Source of the DNA: Bacillota bacterium
GTDB lineage: Bacteria > Bacillota > Clostridia > Lachnospirales > Lachnospiraceae
Assembly (NCBI GenBank): GCA_023414985.1
Contig: JAEZLY010000248.1
Span: 1 to 27,827, forward strand
Length of the DNA stretch: 27,827 nt
Reading direction: 5' to 3'
Below, in pieces: positions 1-8,294 of this stretch. Numbering within the stretch: position 1 is the stretch's first letter; each line of letters opens with the position of its first letter. The notes beneath the pieces are model-generated. The model was not told where the DNA came from and ran no database searches. It was given only the letters and a program-made list of their open reading frames with translations. The position numbers and the translations under genes were made by a program.

Positions 1-1792
1 CTTCTCCTGTCAGGTGGCTTAGATCGAAGTAATAACGTGCTGCCCCAATGGAAGCAACATCTGCGGTGGTTGTAATCAAAGTAGCCTTATCAACCGTAGT
101 CGTATTGGTGGTACGATTCTTGACATCAACCTTTAAATCCTTTAAGGATACAGCTCTGAGGGACTTCAGCACCTCATCCGAGGTCTTCTGGCTGTTCCAG
201 GTATTAAAGTCAGCTGTCTTCTTAACCAAGGCTGCCAGTTCCTTCTTTGACAGGGAAGCCTTCTTTGCTGCAAGTGCCTTCTCTGCCTTCTTCTGATTCA
301 CTTCCAGAAGCCCTGCCTTAGGTATCGTTACCGTAAGAGCCGCGAAGGAATTGTTGACAATCCGTTTCTCGATTTCCTTCTCAATAACCTTCTCGTCAAG
401 TTTAAGTACCATAGTTTTATAACAACCGTTATAGTCAAAAAGGGCATTATCAAACAGATTGTCATACAGGCTGACCGTTACCATCGTATTCACCGCACTG
501 CTGTCAGTGCTGCCGATCGCTTTCTTGAATTCCAAGGACCGTAGGGATGATTTGACAAGGTCTGTATCCAGTCCATTCTTCACAATTGCTTTCAGTTCCT
601 TCATAACCAGATTGTAAAAGTCCTTCTTCTTGGAGGCATCTGCATTCGATGCAGTAAAATGAATGGCCGGTTGGAAGGTGGTGCTGTCCAAGGCTATACT
701 GTAGGACTCAGCAATACCGCTGGCCAACAATGCCTGCTTGAGAGATGAATTCTCAAGATTCAGCAAAGAAACCGCTGTTTCCAGCTCAACATAATTCTGA
801 GCTCCCATGGTCTTGCTGTCTTCCGTTGCAAAAACCAGATCGATTACCGCCTTATTCTTTGTATCGCTGCCTTTTGCTACCGGGAAGCTATATGTCTTTT
901 CAACAAGCTTCTTAAAGGGCTTTTGGGCACCTCTGTCAATCACATAGTTCTTTTTAGTGTAGGACGAAAGGTAATCCTGATCAATCATCTTAAGAAAGGC
1001 CTTATAATTAACATCGCCATACAGTACCATAAGACAATTGGACGGATGATAATTCTTCTGATAGGTAGCCACAAATTCCTGATAGGTCAGCTTTGGGATA
1101 TCCTTCGGATCACCACCGGAGATATTGCCCTGATTGCTGTCAGGGAAAATGGCTTTGGAAGCATTGGCAGACGCATTCTGCTCGATGCTGCCCATATTAC
1201 CCTGCATCTCATTATAGACGATACCATTCCGTGTTATTTCGGAGCCTTCGCTTTTCAGCTCATAGCGCCAGCCTTCCCGTTCAAAGATCCTTTGATCGGT
1301 AAGAAGTAAAGGATTGAACACCGTATCCAGATAGATATCTGCTGACTTCATTAACTGCTCTTCACTTTTTGAACAGATCGGGTACATTGTCATGTTCTGG
1401 TAGGTGAACGCATTAACAAAGGAGGTATATGTAGTGTTGCTGACATCAAAGATCACATTATTGCTGGGATATTTCTTGCTTCCTCCCAGAACGGAATGCT
1501 CAATGATATGGTTGATACCCTTATCATTGTCTGCCGGAGTATCAAATTTAATAGAGAAACCCCGGTTGGTATCATTGTTGCTGACAACCAGAATTCTGGC
1601 TCCGGTCTTATCATGCTCCATCAGGATGTACATTGAGTTGGTGTCTGAATCATACTTCAGCTTCTCAACCGTAAATCCTGAGATTTTGTCACCTGCGGTT
1701 GGCATTTCTGCAGCTGAAGCTGTTTTCGGTACACTCAACAAGGTAACGAAAAATAATAACACCATAGTTACTAATAAAAATCTTCTTTTCAT
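1..1792 (-). CDS. Secreted M16C (presequence-protease-like) zinc metallopeptidase, 3' part missing
   Basis: An open frame runs without a stop from the ATG at 1792 to the window edge: 597 codons of a family usually near 970 residues, so the C-terminal third lies outside. Residues 1-28 form a signal peptide (basic start, hydrophobic core, cleavage near ASA|A). HIIEH at residues 95-99 is the inverted zinc motif HxxEH of M16 peptidases, followed by a SVLGGSKKYP stretch typical of the M16C/PreP group. A later YNEMQG around residues 194-199 may supply the third zinc ligand. M16C enzymes degrade unstructured peptides in a closed chamber. AGGGGA five bases before the ATG fixes the start. A lone gene behind a ~150-nt leader. 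The oddity is export: many bacterial relatives lack a signal peptide. Family assignment is confident; substrate unknown. Confidence 0.9.
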   Translation of the reverse strand, partial: MKRRFLLVTMVLLFFVTLLSVPKTASAAEMPTAGDKISGFTVEKLKYDSDTNSMYILMEHDKTGARILVVSNNDTNRGFSIKFDTPADNDKGINHIIEHSVLGGSKKYPSNNVIFDVSNTTYTSFVNAFTYQNMTMYPICSKSEEQLMKSADIYLDTVFNPLLLTDQRIFEREGWRYELKSEGSEITRNGIVYNEMQGNMGSIEQNASANASKAIFPDSNQGNISGGDPKDIPKLTYQEFVATYQKNYHPSNCLMVLYGDVNYKAFLKMIDQDYLSSYTKKNYVIDRGAQKPFKKLVEKTYSFPVAKGSDTKNKAVIDLVFATEDSKTMGAQNYVELETAVSLLNLENSSLKQALLASGIAESYSIALDSTTFQPAIHFTASNADASKKKDFYNLVMKELKAIVKNGLDTDLVKSSLRSLEFKKAIGSTDSSAVNTMVTVSLYDNLFDNALFDYNGCYKTMVLKLDEKVIEKEIEKRIVNNSFAALTVTIPKAGLLEVNQKKAEKALAAKKASLSKKELAALVKKTADFNTWNSQKTSDEVLKSLRAVSLKDLKVDVKNRTTNTTTVDKATLITTTADVASIGAARYYFDLSHLTGE

Positions 1793-1948
1793 GTTTCCCC
1801 TGCTTTCTTATTCAATATTGAACCCGTTCCTTCCTTTTCAATTCTCACTGATCGGCAGGCTCCCATCCTTTCCAAAAGAGAAACGGTGCAGCTTGTGATA
1901 TCACCTCTTACTTCACTTGAATTTGGAATATATCGGGTATTCGTGAGT

Positions 1949-1977
1949 ATTTTAACAAACCAAACAGGAAAATACAA
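1949..1977 (-). promoter_or_regulatory. Candidate sigma-A promoter of the M16C peptidase
   Basis: On the minus strand TTGTAT (1977-1972) and TAAAAT (1954-1949) are separated by 17 bases. Transcription would start near 1942 and give a leader of about 150 nt. No known riboswitch is recognised in the leader. No clear terminator for the upstream rubrerythrin gene is seen either, so read-through is possible. Confidence 0.35.
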
Positions 1978-2010
1978 CCATTTCCATTGCTTTTTAATTT
2001 ATATTTAAGT

Positions 2011-2604
2011 TTAAAAACAGTCATCAAGCAGCTGGAAATATCCCTGTGGATGCTGACAGGCTGCACATAAGCTCGGAGCCGCGTCTCCTTCATGGATATA
2101 ACCGCAGTTTAAGCATTTCCAGAATACCTTGCCATCCTTCTTAAATACAGTTCCATCCTCAATGTTCTGCAGGAGTTTACGATATCTCTCTTCATGATGC
2201 TTCTCCACCTTGGCAATCAGAAGGTAACGGGCTGCTATATCGGGGAATCCCTCTTCCTTAGCTGTCTTTGCGAATGCGGGGTAATCAAGCACAGCCTCTT
2301 CATGCTCACCGGCTGCTGCAGATCTTAGATTTGCTACCGTATCACCATATGCGAAAGGGTAGGTTGCATTAATTTCAACAGGGGCGGGATTCTCACCATC
2401 CAGATGTTCAAGAGCTAGTTTCATAAATACCTTGGCATGCTCCTTCTCATTCTCTGCTGTTTCCTGGAAAATGTTCTGAATCTGCTTATATCCCTCTTTG
2501 CCTGCCACGGAAGCAAAATAAGTATATCTCATTCTGGCTTGGGACTCTCCCGCAAAGGACTTCATCAAATTCTCCAACGTCTTCGTTCCTCTTAAATTTG
2601 CCAT
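2011..2604 (-). CDS. rbr: Rubrerythrin
   Basis: A 197-residue protein, the usual length for classical rubrerythrin. The N-terminal ferritin-like four-helix domain carries the diiron ligands: E20, the E53-x-x-H56 motif, a later glutamate, and an EKHHEER segment. The C-terminal rubredoxin domain has CxxC pairs at C164/C167 and C180/C183. In anaerobes rubrerythrin reduces hydrogen peroxide in the cytoplasm using electrons from rubredoxin/NADH. The frame stays open upstream to 2649, but the start at 2604 is chosen because AGGAGG lies seven bases before it and homologues begin near MANLRGT. Monocistronic from its own promoter; no PerR-like box is evident. Confidence 0.96.
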   Translation of the reverse strand: MANLRGTKTLENLMKSFAGESQARMRYTYFASVAGKEGYKQIQNIFQETAENEKEHAKVFMKLALEHLDGENPAPVEINATYPFAYGDTVANLRSAAAGEHEEAVLDYPAFAKTAKEEGFPDIAARYLLIAKVEKHHEERYRKLLQNIEDGTVFKKDGKVFWKCLNCGYIHEGDAAPSLCAACQHPQGYFQLLDDCF

Positions 2605-2698
2605 AAATAATCCTCCTTTGATAAGCTTCACAATATGCAATAAGAGCACTCTATGCCTCTCTCCCTACTATGAGAGAATAACAGGAGTACCCTTACTT

Positions 2699-2727
2699 AA
2701 TATACCACATTTACCTAGATAATCCAA
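2699..2727 (-). promoter_or_regulatory. Probable rubrerythrin promoter
   Basis: TTGGAT (2727-2722) and TATATT (2704-2699) lie 17 bases apart on the minus strand, about 95 bases before the rubrerythrin start and just after the stop codon of the chemotaxis gene. The predicted leader is about 88 nt. Confidence 0.45.
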
Positions 2728-2752
2728 GCTATCGACCGAAATTAATCCTTTG

Positions 2753-4237
2753 TCAAGAAGTCTGTACCAGCTCCTTCAACTGCCTGCTTAAATCATTTAC
2801 CTCGGAGACTGAAGCATTAATCTGGTTGATCTGACTATTCTCATCCTCAATGATGGAGAGTATTTCTTCGGTGGAAGCGGAATTCTCCTCCGATATGCTG
2901 GCTACATTCGTAATCTGCTCCTGTACCGCGATGAAATTCTCCGCTGCTACCGCGATTTCATCCATGCTCCTGGATAATTCAGAATTTGTCTCCTGATAGG
3001 TTTCCTTAATGTCACGGAACAGCTCAGAAATATCATCCATCATCTTAATTCCCTCCTTGGCGGCCTTCTCTCCCTCAAGTGACCAAACGGAGGCATTCTC
3101 TGACTTCTCAAATATAGTTGCAGTTACTTCATTAATATTATCAACGATTTTCTTACTCTGTTCCGATAACTGGCGGATGTGCTCCGCAACTACCGCAAAG
3201 CCCTTGCCCTGTTCGCCGGCCCGGGCTGACTCAATGGAGGCATTCAAGGCCAGAAGGTTCGTCTGCCCGGCGATTGTCTTGATTTGCTCCAGTAGTGACG
3301 CGATCTCACTCAAGCTTTCTTTCAGCTCTGTAACGGTTGCTGAGGTCGTCCCGATTGCCGAGTTGACCGTTGTCATGCGGGAGGAAACCTCATTGATCTT
3401 ATCCCATCCGGCAGTCACCTTCCTGCTCATCAGATCAGACTTGCCTGCGACTGCTTTTGAGATATCTATCGTCTGGTTCACTACCTGCAATGACTGGGTC
3501 ATGGTTTCATTAATCTTATAAACACTGGTGGCTTCTTCCTGAATAGCAGCCGCCATCTGCTGCACCGAATCAACGATCCCCTGGCTGGCTGTACTCACAT
3601 TTTTCAGCTGAATATCCACCTCCCCGATGCAGCTATTTAAAGATAATGCACCGACATCAACGGTCTGAAAGGTATCTTCCAACTTATTTAATAACTCTTT
3701 GGCTTCCTTCTCCTTTTTTGCAGCTGTCACGATAAGATCATTTCCCCATCGGGTTAGAAAAAACAACAGCAGTACTGTACCTGTCAAGATGGTTACGATT
3801 GTGATAAACTCCTTGAACTGGGTATTATCTGAAAGCAGATTCTCAGGAACGCTGATGTAGATCAGAATATAACCGAGATTCACTATAATACCGTACAGAA
3901 CCACCAGCTCCTGTCTGAAATACAGAGTAACCATAGCTATTGTGGCGAAGACAAGATAATGCTTATTCAGCGTAAAGCCATCCACATACATCAGCCCGAA
4001 AGCCGCCGATCCGGGAATCACGGCAAACAGTAAGCTCTTCAGTCTCTGAGGAATTGGGATGAAGTAATTAATCACAGATAATGTGATCAATCCAACCGAT
4101 GCTATAACAACCTTTAGGGCTGCCCCCATCCCCTCAGATACGATGACCTGAATACACAATATACTCACAAAAACAGATGTTACGATCAAGTTTACCCGAT
4201 GTACACGTTTTACATTATAACCATCCTTCTGTTCCAT
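2753..4237 (-). CDS. Methyl-accepting chemotaxis protein with six-TM N-terminal region
   Basis: A 494-residue transducer. Residues ~14-165 hold about six hydrophobic segments with very short loops, so there is no periplasmic Cache or four-helix sensor. Residues ~170-494 are the long cytoplasmic coiled-coil signalling domain. Its conserved hairpin tip contains QTNLLALNASIESARAGE around residues 322-340, which binds CheA/CheW. Glutamine/glutamate-rich heptads on each side are the likely methylation helices. There is no C-terminal CheR-docking pentapeptide (it ends KELVQTS). GGAGGGG eight bases before the ATG supports the start. It stands alone, with no che genes nearby. It may sense a membrane-associated or intracellular signal; the ligand is not predictable. 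Confidence 0.93.
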   Translation of the reverse strand: MEQKDGYNVKRVHRVNLIVTSVFVSILCIQVIVSEGMGAALKVVIASVGLITLSVINYFIPIPQRLKSLLFAVIPGSAAFGLMYVDGFTLNKHYLVFATIAMVTLYFRQELVVLYGIIVNLGYILIYISVPENLLSDNTQFKEFITIVTILTGTVLLLFFLTRWGNDLIVTAAKKEKEAKELLNKLEDTFQTVDVGALSLNSCIGEVDIQLKNVSTASQGIVDSVQQMAAAIQEEATSVYKINETMTQSLQVVNQTIDISKAVAGKSDLMSRKVTAGWDKINEVSSRMTTVNSAIGTTSATVTELKESLSEIASLLEQIKTIAGQTNLLALNASIESARAGEQGKGFAVVAEHIRQLSEQSKKIVDNINEVTATIFEKSENASVWSLEGEKAAKEGIKMMDDISELFRDIKETYQETNSELSRSMDEIAVAAENFIAVQEQITNVASISEENSASTEEILSIIEDENSQINQINASVSEVNDLSRQLKELVQTS

Positions 4238-4394
4238 TCCATTCCCCTCCGCTGTAAAAAAACTTTGTTCGTGAAAATATTAGCTTAATAAATTGTTATT
4301 AACTAAATAATCTTTAACTATATTACCATATTTGGTATATTTATTAAATGCCCTTTTACACCTAATAGAATAAAGTATCGATTAATAATGACAA

Positions 4395-4430
4395 AAATCG
4401 GCATAGAAATTTACACCCCTATGCCGATTT
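4395..4430 (-). terminator. Terminator of the serine/DUF1015 unit
   Basis: A 12-bp perfect inverted repeat (AAATCGGCATAG / CTATGCCGATTT) with a 12-nt loop, nine bases after the DUF1015 stop codon. On the minus strand it is followed by a short T run. Confidence 0.8.
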
Positions 4431-4438
4431 GATAATAT

Positions 4439-5680
4439 TTATGAAAGTTTATGAATAAAAAGTCCGCTGCGAAGCTTTGGCTCGAACCAGGTGGATTTGG
4501 GGGGCATCAGCTTACCCGCGTCCGACACGGCAAAAAGCTCGGTGATTGAGGTTGGATACATCGAAAATGCTACGGTCATATCCTCAGCCACCCTTTTCTC
4601 CAGTTCCTTAAGTCCGCGAATTCCTCCGATAAAATCAATCCTTTTATCCACTCTTGGGTCATCTATCCCAAGAACCGGCTGCAGCAGATAATCCTGGAGC
4701 AGTGACACATCAAGCGATGCAACAGGGTCCGAGATTGCTCTGAGTTCTTCTTTTGCAGACAGACAATACCACCCATCCTTCAGAACCATCCCGAAGGTAG
4801 CTTTCTTTATCGGTGCGAACGGCACTGTACCAAGATACTCCACGGTAAAGCTTTCTGATATTCTATGCAAGAATTCTTCCTTTGTCCGGCCATTCAAATC
4901 CTTCACGGTACGATTGTAGGGCATGATCATAAGCTGGTCATGAGGAAAAAGCACCGACAGGAAATAATTAAACTCTTCCTTTCCCGTATAACCGGGGTTC
5001 TCTTTTCTTCTCTTTAGGCCCACCTTGACAGCGGATGCCGCCCGATGATGACCATCAGCGATATAGATGCTTCCTATATCAGAGAATGCCCTCCGAATTG
5101 TTTCAATCCTTTCCTCCGAAAAAATTTTCCAGATTCTATGAGTGATGCCGTCTACGGAAGTAAAGCTGTATAAAGGTGTTTCTTCTTTCGCATTAGCTAC
5201 TTCTATACTGATTGTCTGATTTGCCCTATAGGCCAGAAAGATAGGCCCTGTCTGAGCGTCGCAGATATCAACATGATGAATCCGGTCAAGCTCCTTCTCC
5301 TCTCGGGTGTTTTCGTGCTTCTTAATGGTATTTTGAAGATAATCATCGATAGAAGCGCAAGCAACAAGCCCTGTCTGGGAACGTCCTTCCATAATCAGCT
5401 CATAGACATAATAGCACTCCTGTTCCTCTCGAAGAAAGCTTCCTTCCTCCATCATCCCACCCAGAAGCTCTTTGGCTTTCTGATAAACAATAGGATCATA
5501 GGTATCCACACTATCCGGGAAGTTTGTCTCTGCCCGATCTATCTGAAGGAAGGACAAGGGTTCCCTCTCGATCTCTTGCTTTGCTTCCTTGCGGTTATAG
5601 ACATCATAAGGTAATGCCGCCACCCGATGAGCAACCTCAGGATTGGGTCTGATGCACAGAAAAGGCTTCACTGTAGCCAT
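4439..5680 (-). CDS. DUF1015 family protein, serine-operon associated
   Basis: A 413-residue cytoplasmic protein matching DUF1015 (COG4198-type) in length and in its opening (MATVKPFLCIRPNPE, then LPYDVYNRKEA). It has no signal peptide or TM segment. Near the middle, SIYIADGHHRAASA puts a D209-G-H-H-R213 motif after a hydrophobic strand. This resembles the DGHHR-type loop of the ParB/SerK/SbnI fold, where it binds nucleotide and phosphate (my inference). It follows serC and serA in the same direction, 160 bases after the serA stop, and a strong terminator follows it. Such linkage to serA/serC is, to my knowledge, common in clostridia. No serB phosphatase is present here, so a role in the last step of serine synthesis is a reasonable hypothesis. 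AGGAG nine bases before the ATG supports the start. Confidence 0.85.
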   Translation of the reverse strand: MATVKPFLCIRPNPEVAHRVAALPYDVYNRKEAKQEIEREPLSFLQIDRAETNFPDSVDTYDPIVYQKAKELLGGMMEEGSFLREEQECYYVYELIMEGRSQTGLVACASIDDYLQNTIKKHENTREEKELDRIHHVDICDAQTGPIFLAYRANQTISIEVANAKEETPLYSFTSVDGITHRIWKIFSEERIETIRRAFSDIGSIYIADGHHRAASAVKVGLKRRKENPGYTGKEEFNYFLSVLFPHDQLMIMPYNRTVKDLNGRTKEEFLHRISESFTVEYLGTVPFAPIKKATFGMVLKDGWYCLSAKEELRAISDPVASLDVSLLQDYLLQPVLGIDDPRVDKRIDFIGGIRGLKELEKRVAEDMTVAFSMYPTSITELFAVSDAGKLMPPKSTWFEPKLRSGLFIHKLS

Positions 5681-5760
5681 AGTTTTCCACTCCTAACTTA
5701 TTTAATATGATCAGCAAGGCTGCCCATTCCGATAACGTTAATAAGCCGCCGATAGGAAAC

Positions 5761-5805
5761 GGGACATAGGAATAATGCGAATGCTCCCGCCGGTTCCTAT
5801 GTCCC
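5761..5805 (-). terminator. Hairpin between serA and the DUF1015 gene
   Basis: A 12-bp perfect inverted repeat (GGGACATAGGAA / TTCCTATGTCCC) with a 21-nt loop, 35 bases after the serA stop. The T run after it on the minus strand is weak (GTTTCC). It may attenuate transcription into the DUF1015 gene or protect the serC-serA mRNA, rather than end transcription fully. Confidence 0.6.
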
Positions 5806-5840
5806 TGAAAATTGTGTTATTAACCTTAACCTTGGAGTGA

Positions 5841-7019
5841 TTATTTGATAATTCTTACCTTAAGAACTCCGCTGATCTTGGACAGCTTTGCAGCCACCTC
5901 TTCATTATCGGAGGATTCAACATCAAGCACGGTATATGCATAATCACCGCGGCTCTTATTTACCATGTCTGTAATATTGATATTTACTGCCGAGAATGCT
6001 CCGGTAAACTGGGTCAACATGTTCGGAATGTTTCTATGGCAGATCGCAATACGTCCTGCGGTTGAGCAAATCCCTGCGTCACAGTTCGGATAATTAACAG
6101 AATTTTTGATGTTACCGTTCTCCATATAATCCATCAGCTGCTTCACAGCCATCACTGCACAATTGTCCTCGGATTCTTCCGTGGAAGCGCCCAGATGAGG
6201 AATTGCGATTACGCCCTCCATCTTAGCCGTCTTCTCATTCGGGAAATCAGTTACATACTTTGCTACCTTCCCGGACTGTAAGGCAATTTCGATATCAGCA
6301 TCATTGACCAGCAGATCTCTAGCAAAATTCAGTATAATGACTCCATCCTTCATCTTACTGATGGAATCCGTATTAATCATCTCCTTCGTATTGATGCTGG
6401 GATCAGAATCCTCGATCAAAGGAGTATGTACGGTAATATAATCACATTCCTTGTAGATTTCTTCTCTGGATTTTACATGCACAACATCGCGTGATAAATT
6501 CCAGGCACTGTCTACGGAAATGAAGGGATCATATCCATATACCTTCATACCTAGGCGATTGGCTGCGTTCGCAACCAGTACACCAATTGCGCCAAGACCA
6601 ATTACTCCAAGCTTCTTGCCGAGAATTTCTTTTCCGGCGAACTTGGCTTTTCCCTTTTCCACGAGCTTCGCAACCGTAGGGTCATCCTTAACAGTCTGTA
6701 CCCAGTTCACTCCACCGACAATATCACGGGATGCCAGCATCAGACCGGCAATCACAAGCTCCTTTACTCCGTTGGCATTTGCACCCGGTGTATTAAATAC
6801 CACGATACCCTGCTCAGCGCATTTATCCAGAGGAATATTATTCACACCGGCTCCTGCACGGGCAACTGCCATCAATTTATCACTAAATTCCATATCATGC
6901 ATTGCCGCACTTCTTACGAGTACGACATCCGCGTCCTTGATATTCTCTACTTTCTCGTAATCCCCGGTAAAAATATTCAGTCCTATATCAGCAATAGGAT
7001 TCAGACAATTATATTTCAT
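5841..7019 (-). CDS. serA: D-3-phosphoglycerate dehydrogenase
   Basis: A 392-residue enzyme of the short ACT-type SerA class. It oxidises 3-phosphoglycerate to 3-phosphohydroxypyruvate with NAD, the first step of serine synthesis. The Rossmann motif G141-L-G143-A-I-G146 and the catalytic trio R234 (NFARDLL), E262 (PNEKT) and H275 (IPHLGAST) are visible. An ACT domain occupies about residues 320-392 and probably senses serine. The short N-terminal substrate region (RAGAGVNNI around residues 54-62) is typical. AAGGGGA eight bases before the ATG gives the start. It lies 74 bases after serC with no terminator between them, so the two are co-transcribed. Confidence 0.96.
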   Translation of the reverse strand: MKYNCLNPIADIGLNIFTGDYEKVENIKDADVVLVRSAAMHDMEFSDKLMAVARAGAGVNNIPLDKCAEQGIVVFNTPGANANGVKELVIAGLMLASRDIVGGVNWVQTVKDDPTVAKLVEKGKAKFAGKEILGKKLGVIGLGAIGVLVANAANRLGMKVYGYDPFISVDSAWNLSRDVVHVKSREEIYKECDYITVHTPLIEDSDPSINTKEMINTDSISKMKDGVIILNFARDLLVNDADIEIALQSGKVAKYVTDFPNEKTAKMEGVIAIPHLGASTEESEDNCAVMAVKQLMDYMENGNIKNSVNYPNCDAGICSTAGRIAICHRNIPNMLTQFTGAFSAVNINITDMVNKSRGDYAYTVLDVESSDNEEVAAKLSKISGVLKVRIIK

Positions 7020-7093
7020 AACCGTTTCCCCTTTCAGCTTATGACACGCCCTTGCATCAACTTGTCAGGAGGCAGTCATAGATTTCATATACG

Positions 7094-8179
7094 CTATTTT
7101 AAATTCTCAGCTTCGAATTTCTTCATGAATTCTACCAGCTTCTCAACGCCCTCGATCGGCATTGCATTATAGATGCTGGCTCTCATACCGCCGACTGTTC
7201 TGTGGCCCTTTAAGTTCTCAAAGCCTGCTGCCTTTGCTTCCTTTACAAACTTCGCATCCAGCTCCTCGTCACCGGTCACAAAAGGAACATTCATCAGGGA
7301 ACGGTCTTCCTTTACAACGGTGCCTTTAAACATCTTGCTCTGGTCAAGGAAATCATACAGAATGGCTGCCTTCTTCTCATTGTGCGCCTTCATAGCCGTA
7401 AGGCCGCCCATATTCTTGATCCATTTGAATACCTTGCCGCAGATGTAGATACCATATGCCGGAGGAGTATTATATAAGGAATGATCATCTGCATGAATCT
7501 TATATTTCATCATGGTAGGAGTTCCGGGGAGCGTATCCTCGGTAATTAAGTCTTTACGGATAATAACAATAACAACACCGGCAGGACCGATATTCTTCTG
7601 AACACCACCGTAAATCACACCGTACTTGGTCACATCAACCGGTTCGGATAAGAAACAGGAGGATACGTCGGCAACCAGTGTCTTGCCTTTCGTATTGGGT
7701 AATTTCTTAAACTTCGTTCCGTAGATGGTATTGTTTTCGCATATGTACACATAATCCGCATTTTCTGAGATCGGAAGGTCGGAGCAATCCGGAATATAGG
7801 AGAAGGTCTTATCTGCGGAGGATGCGATTGCATTTGCCGTACCATAGAGCTTTGCTTCCTGATATGCTTTTTTTGCCCATTGTCCGGTTACTATGTAATC
7901 TGCAACCTTGTTCTTCATCAGATTCATCGGGATCATGGCAAACTGAAGGGATGCGCCGCCCTGAAGGAACAGAACTTCATAATTATCGGGGATATTCATT
8001 AATTCCCTCAAATCCTTCTCCGCTTCCTGGATGATTGCCTCATAAGCCTTCGATCTGTGGCTCATCTCCATGACGGACATTCCGGTTCCTCTGTAATCAA
8101 GCATCTCCTCTGCCGCTTCCTTCAATACTTCTACCGGTAACATTGCCGGTCCAGCTGAAAAATTATAAATTCTACCCAC
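7094..8179 (-). CDS. serC: Phosphoserine aminotransferase
   Basis: A 361-residue fold-type I PLP enzyme that transaminates 3-phosphohydroxypyruvate with glutamate to phosphoserine. It opens with RIYNFSAGPAMLP, the hallmark of SerC, and the PLP lysine is K195 in GGVQKNIGPAG. HRSKAYE (residues 41-47) and GGASLQF (74-80) are also family motifs. The start is GTG at 8179: AAGGAGG stands eight bases before it, and an ATG eight bases upstream is out of frame. First gene of the serC-serA-DUF1015 unit. Confidence 0.97.
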   Translation of the reverse strand: MGRIYNFSAGPAMLPVEVLKEAAEEMLDYRGTGMSVMEMSHRSKAYEAIIQEAEKDLRELMNIPDNYEVLFLQGGASLQFAMIPMNLMKNKVADYIVTGQWAKKAYQEAKLYGTANAIASSADKTFSYIPDCSDLPISENADYVYICENNTIYGTKFKKLPNTKGKTLVADVSSCFLSEPVDVTKYGVIYGGVQKNIGPAGVVIVIIRKDLITEDTLPGTPTMMKYKIHADDHSLYNTPPAYGIYICGKVFKWIKNMGGLTAMKAHNEKKAAILYDFLDQSKMFKGTVVKEDRSLMNVPFVTGDEELDAKFVKEAKAAGFENLKGHRTVGGMRASIYNAMPIEGVEKLVEFMKKFEAENLK

Positions 8180-8253
8180 TCTTTCATCCTCCTTAAAAGC
8201 TTGCTTTATGTCTTTTACAGTTTAGAACTTTAGTTTAGTAAAGTATTATGTTC

Positions 8254-8282
8254 ATTATAAAACCCTGTTATTTTTTTGTCAA
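8254..8282 (-). promoter_or_regulatory. Perfect consensus sigma-A promoter of serC
   Basis: On the minus strand TTGACA (8282-8277) and TATAAT (8259-8254) are exactly 17 bases apart, matching the sigma-A consensus at all 12 positions, with an A-rich spacer start. Transcription should begin near 8247, giving a ~67-nt leader. It lies directly after the ilvB stop, where no terminator is seen, so some read-through from ilvB is possible. Confidence 0.85.
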
Positions 8283-8294
8283 TGCTTTTATCTC

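Noticed and set aside
923..1309. 128-codon plus-strand frame
   Set aside because: It lies antisense within the M16C gene, whose own frame has clear zinc-motif and signal-peptide evidence; no ribosome site or family features.
1789..1977. Small 62-codon minus-strand frame before the peptidase
   Set aside because: No ribosome site and no recognisable family; it overlaps the leader and the peptidase start region.
3009..3521. 170-codon plus-strand frame
   Set aside because: Antisense shadow of the chemoreceptor coiled coil; Ser/Ala-rich sequence as expected from reverse reading.
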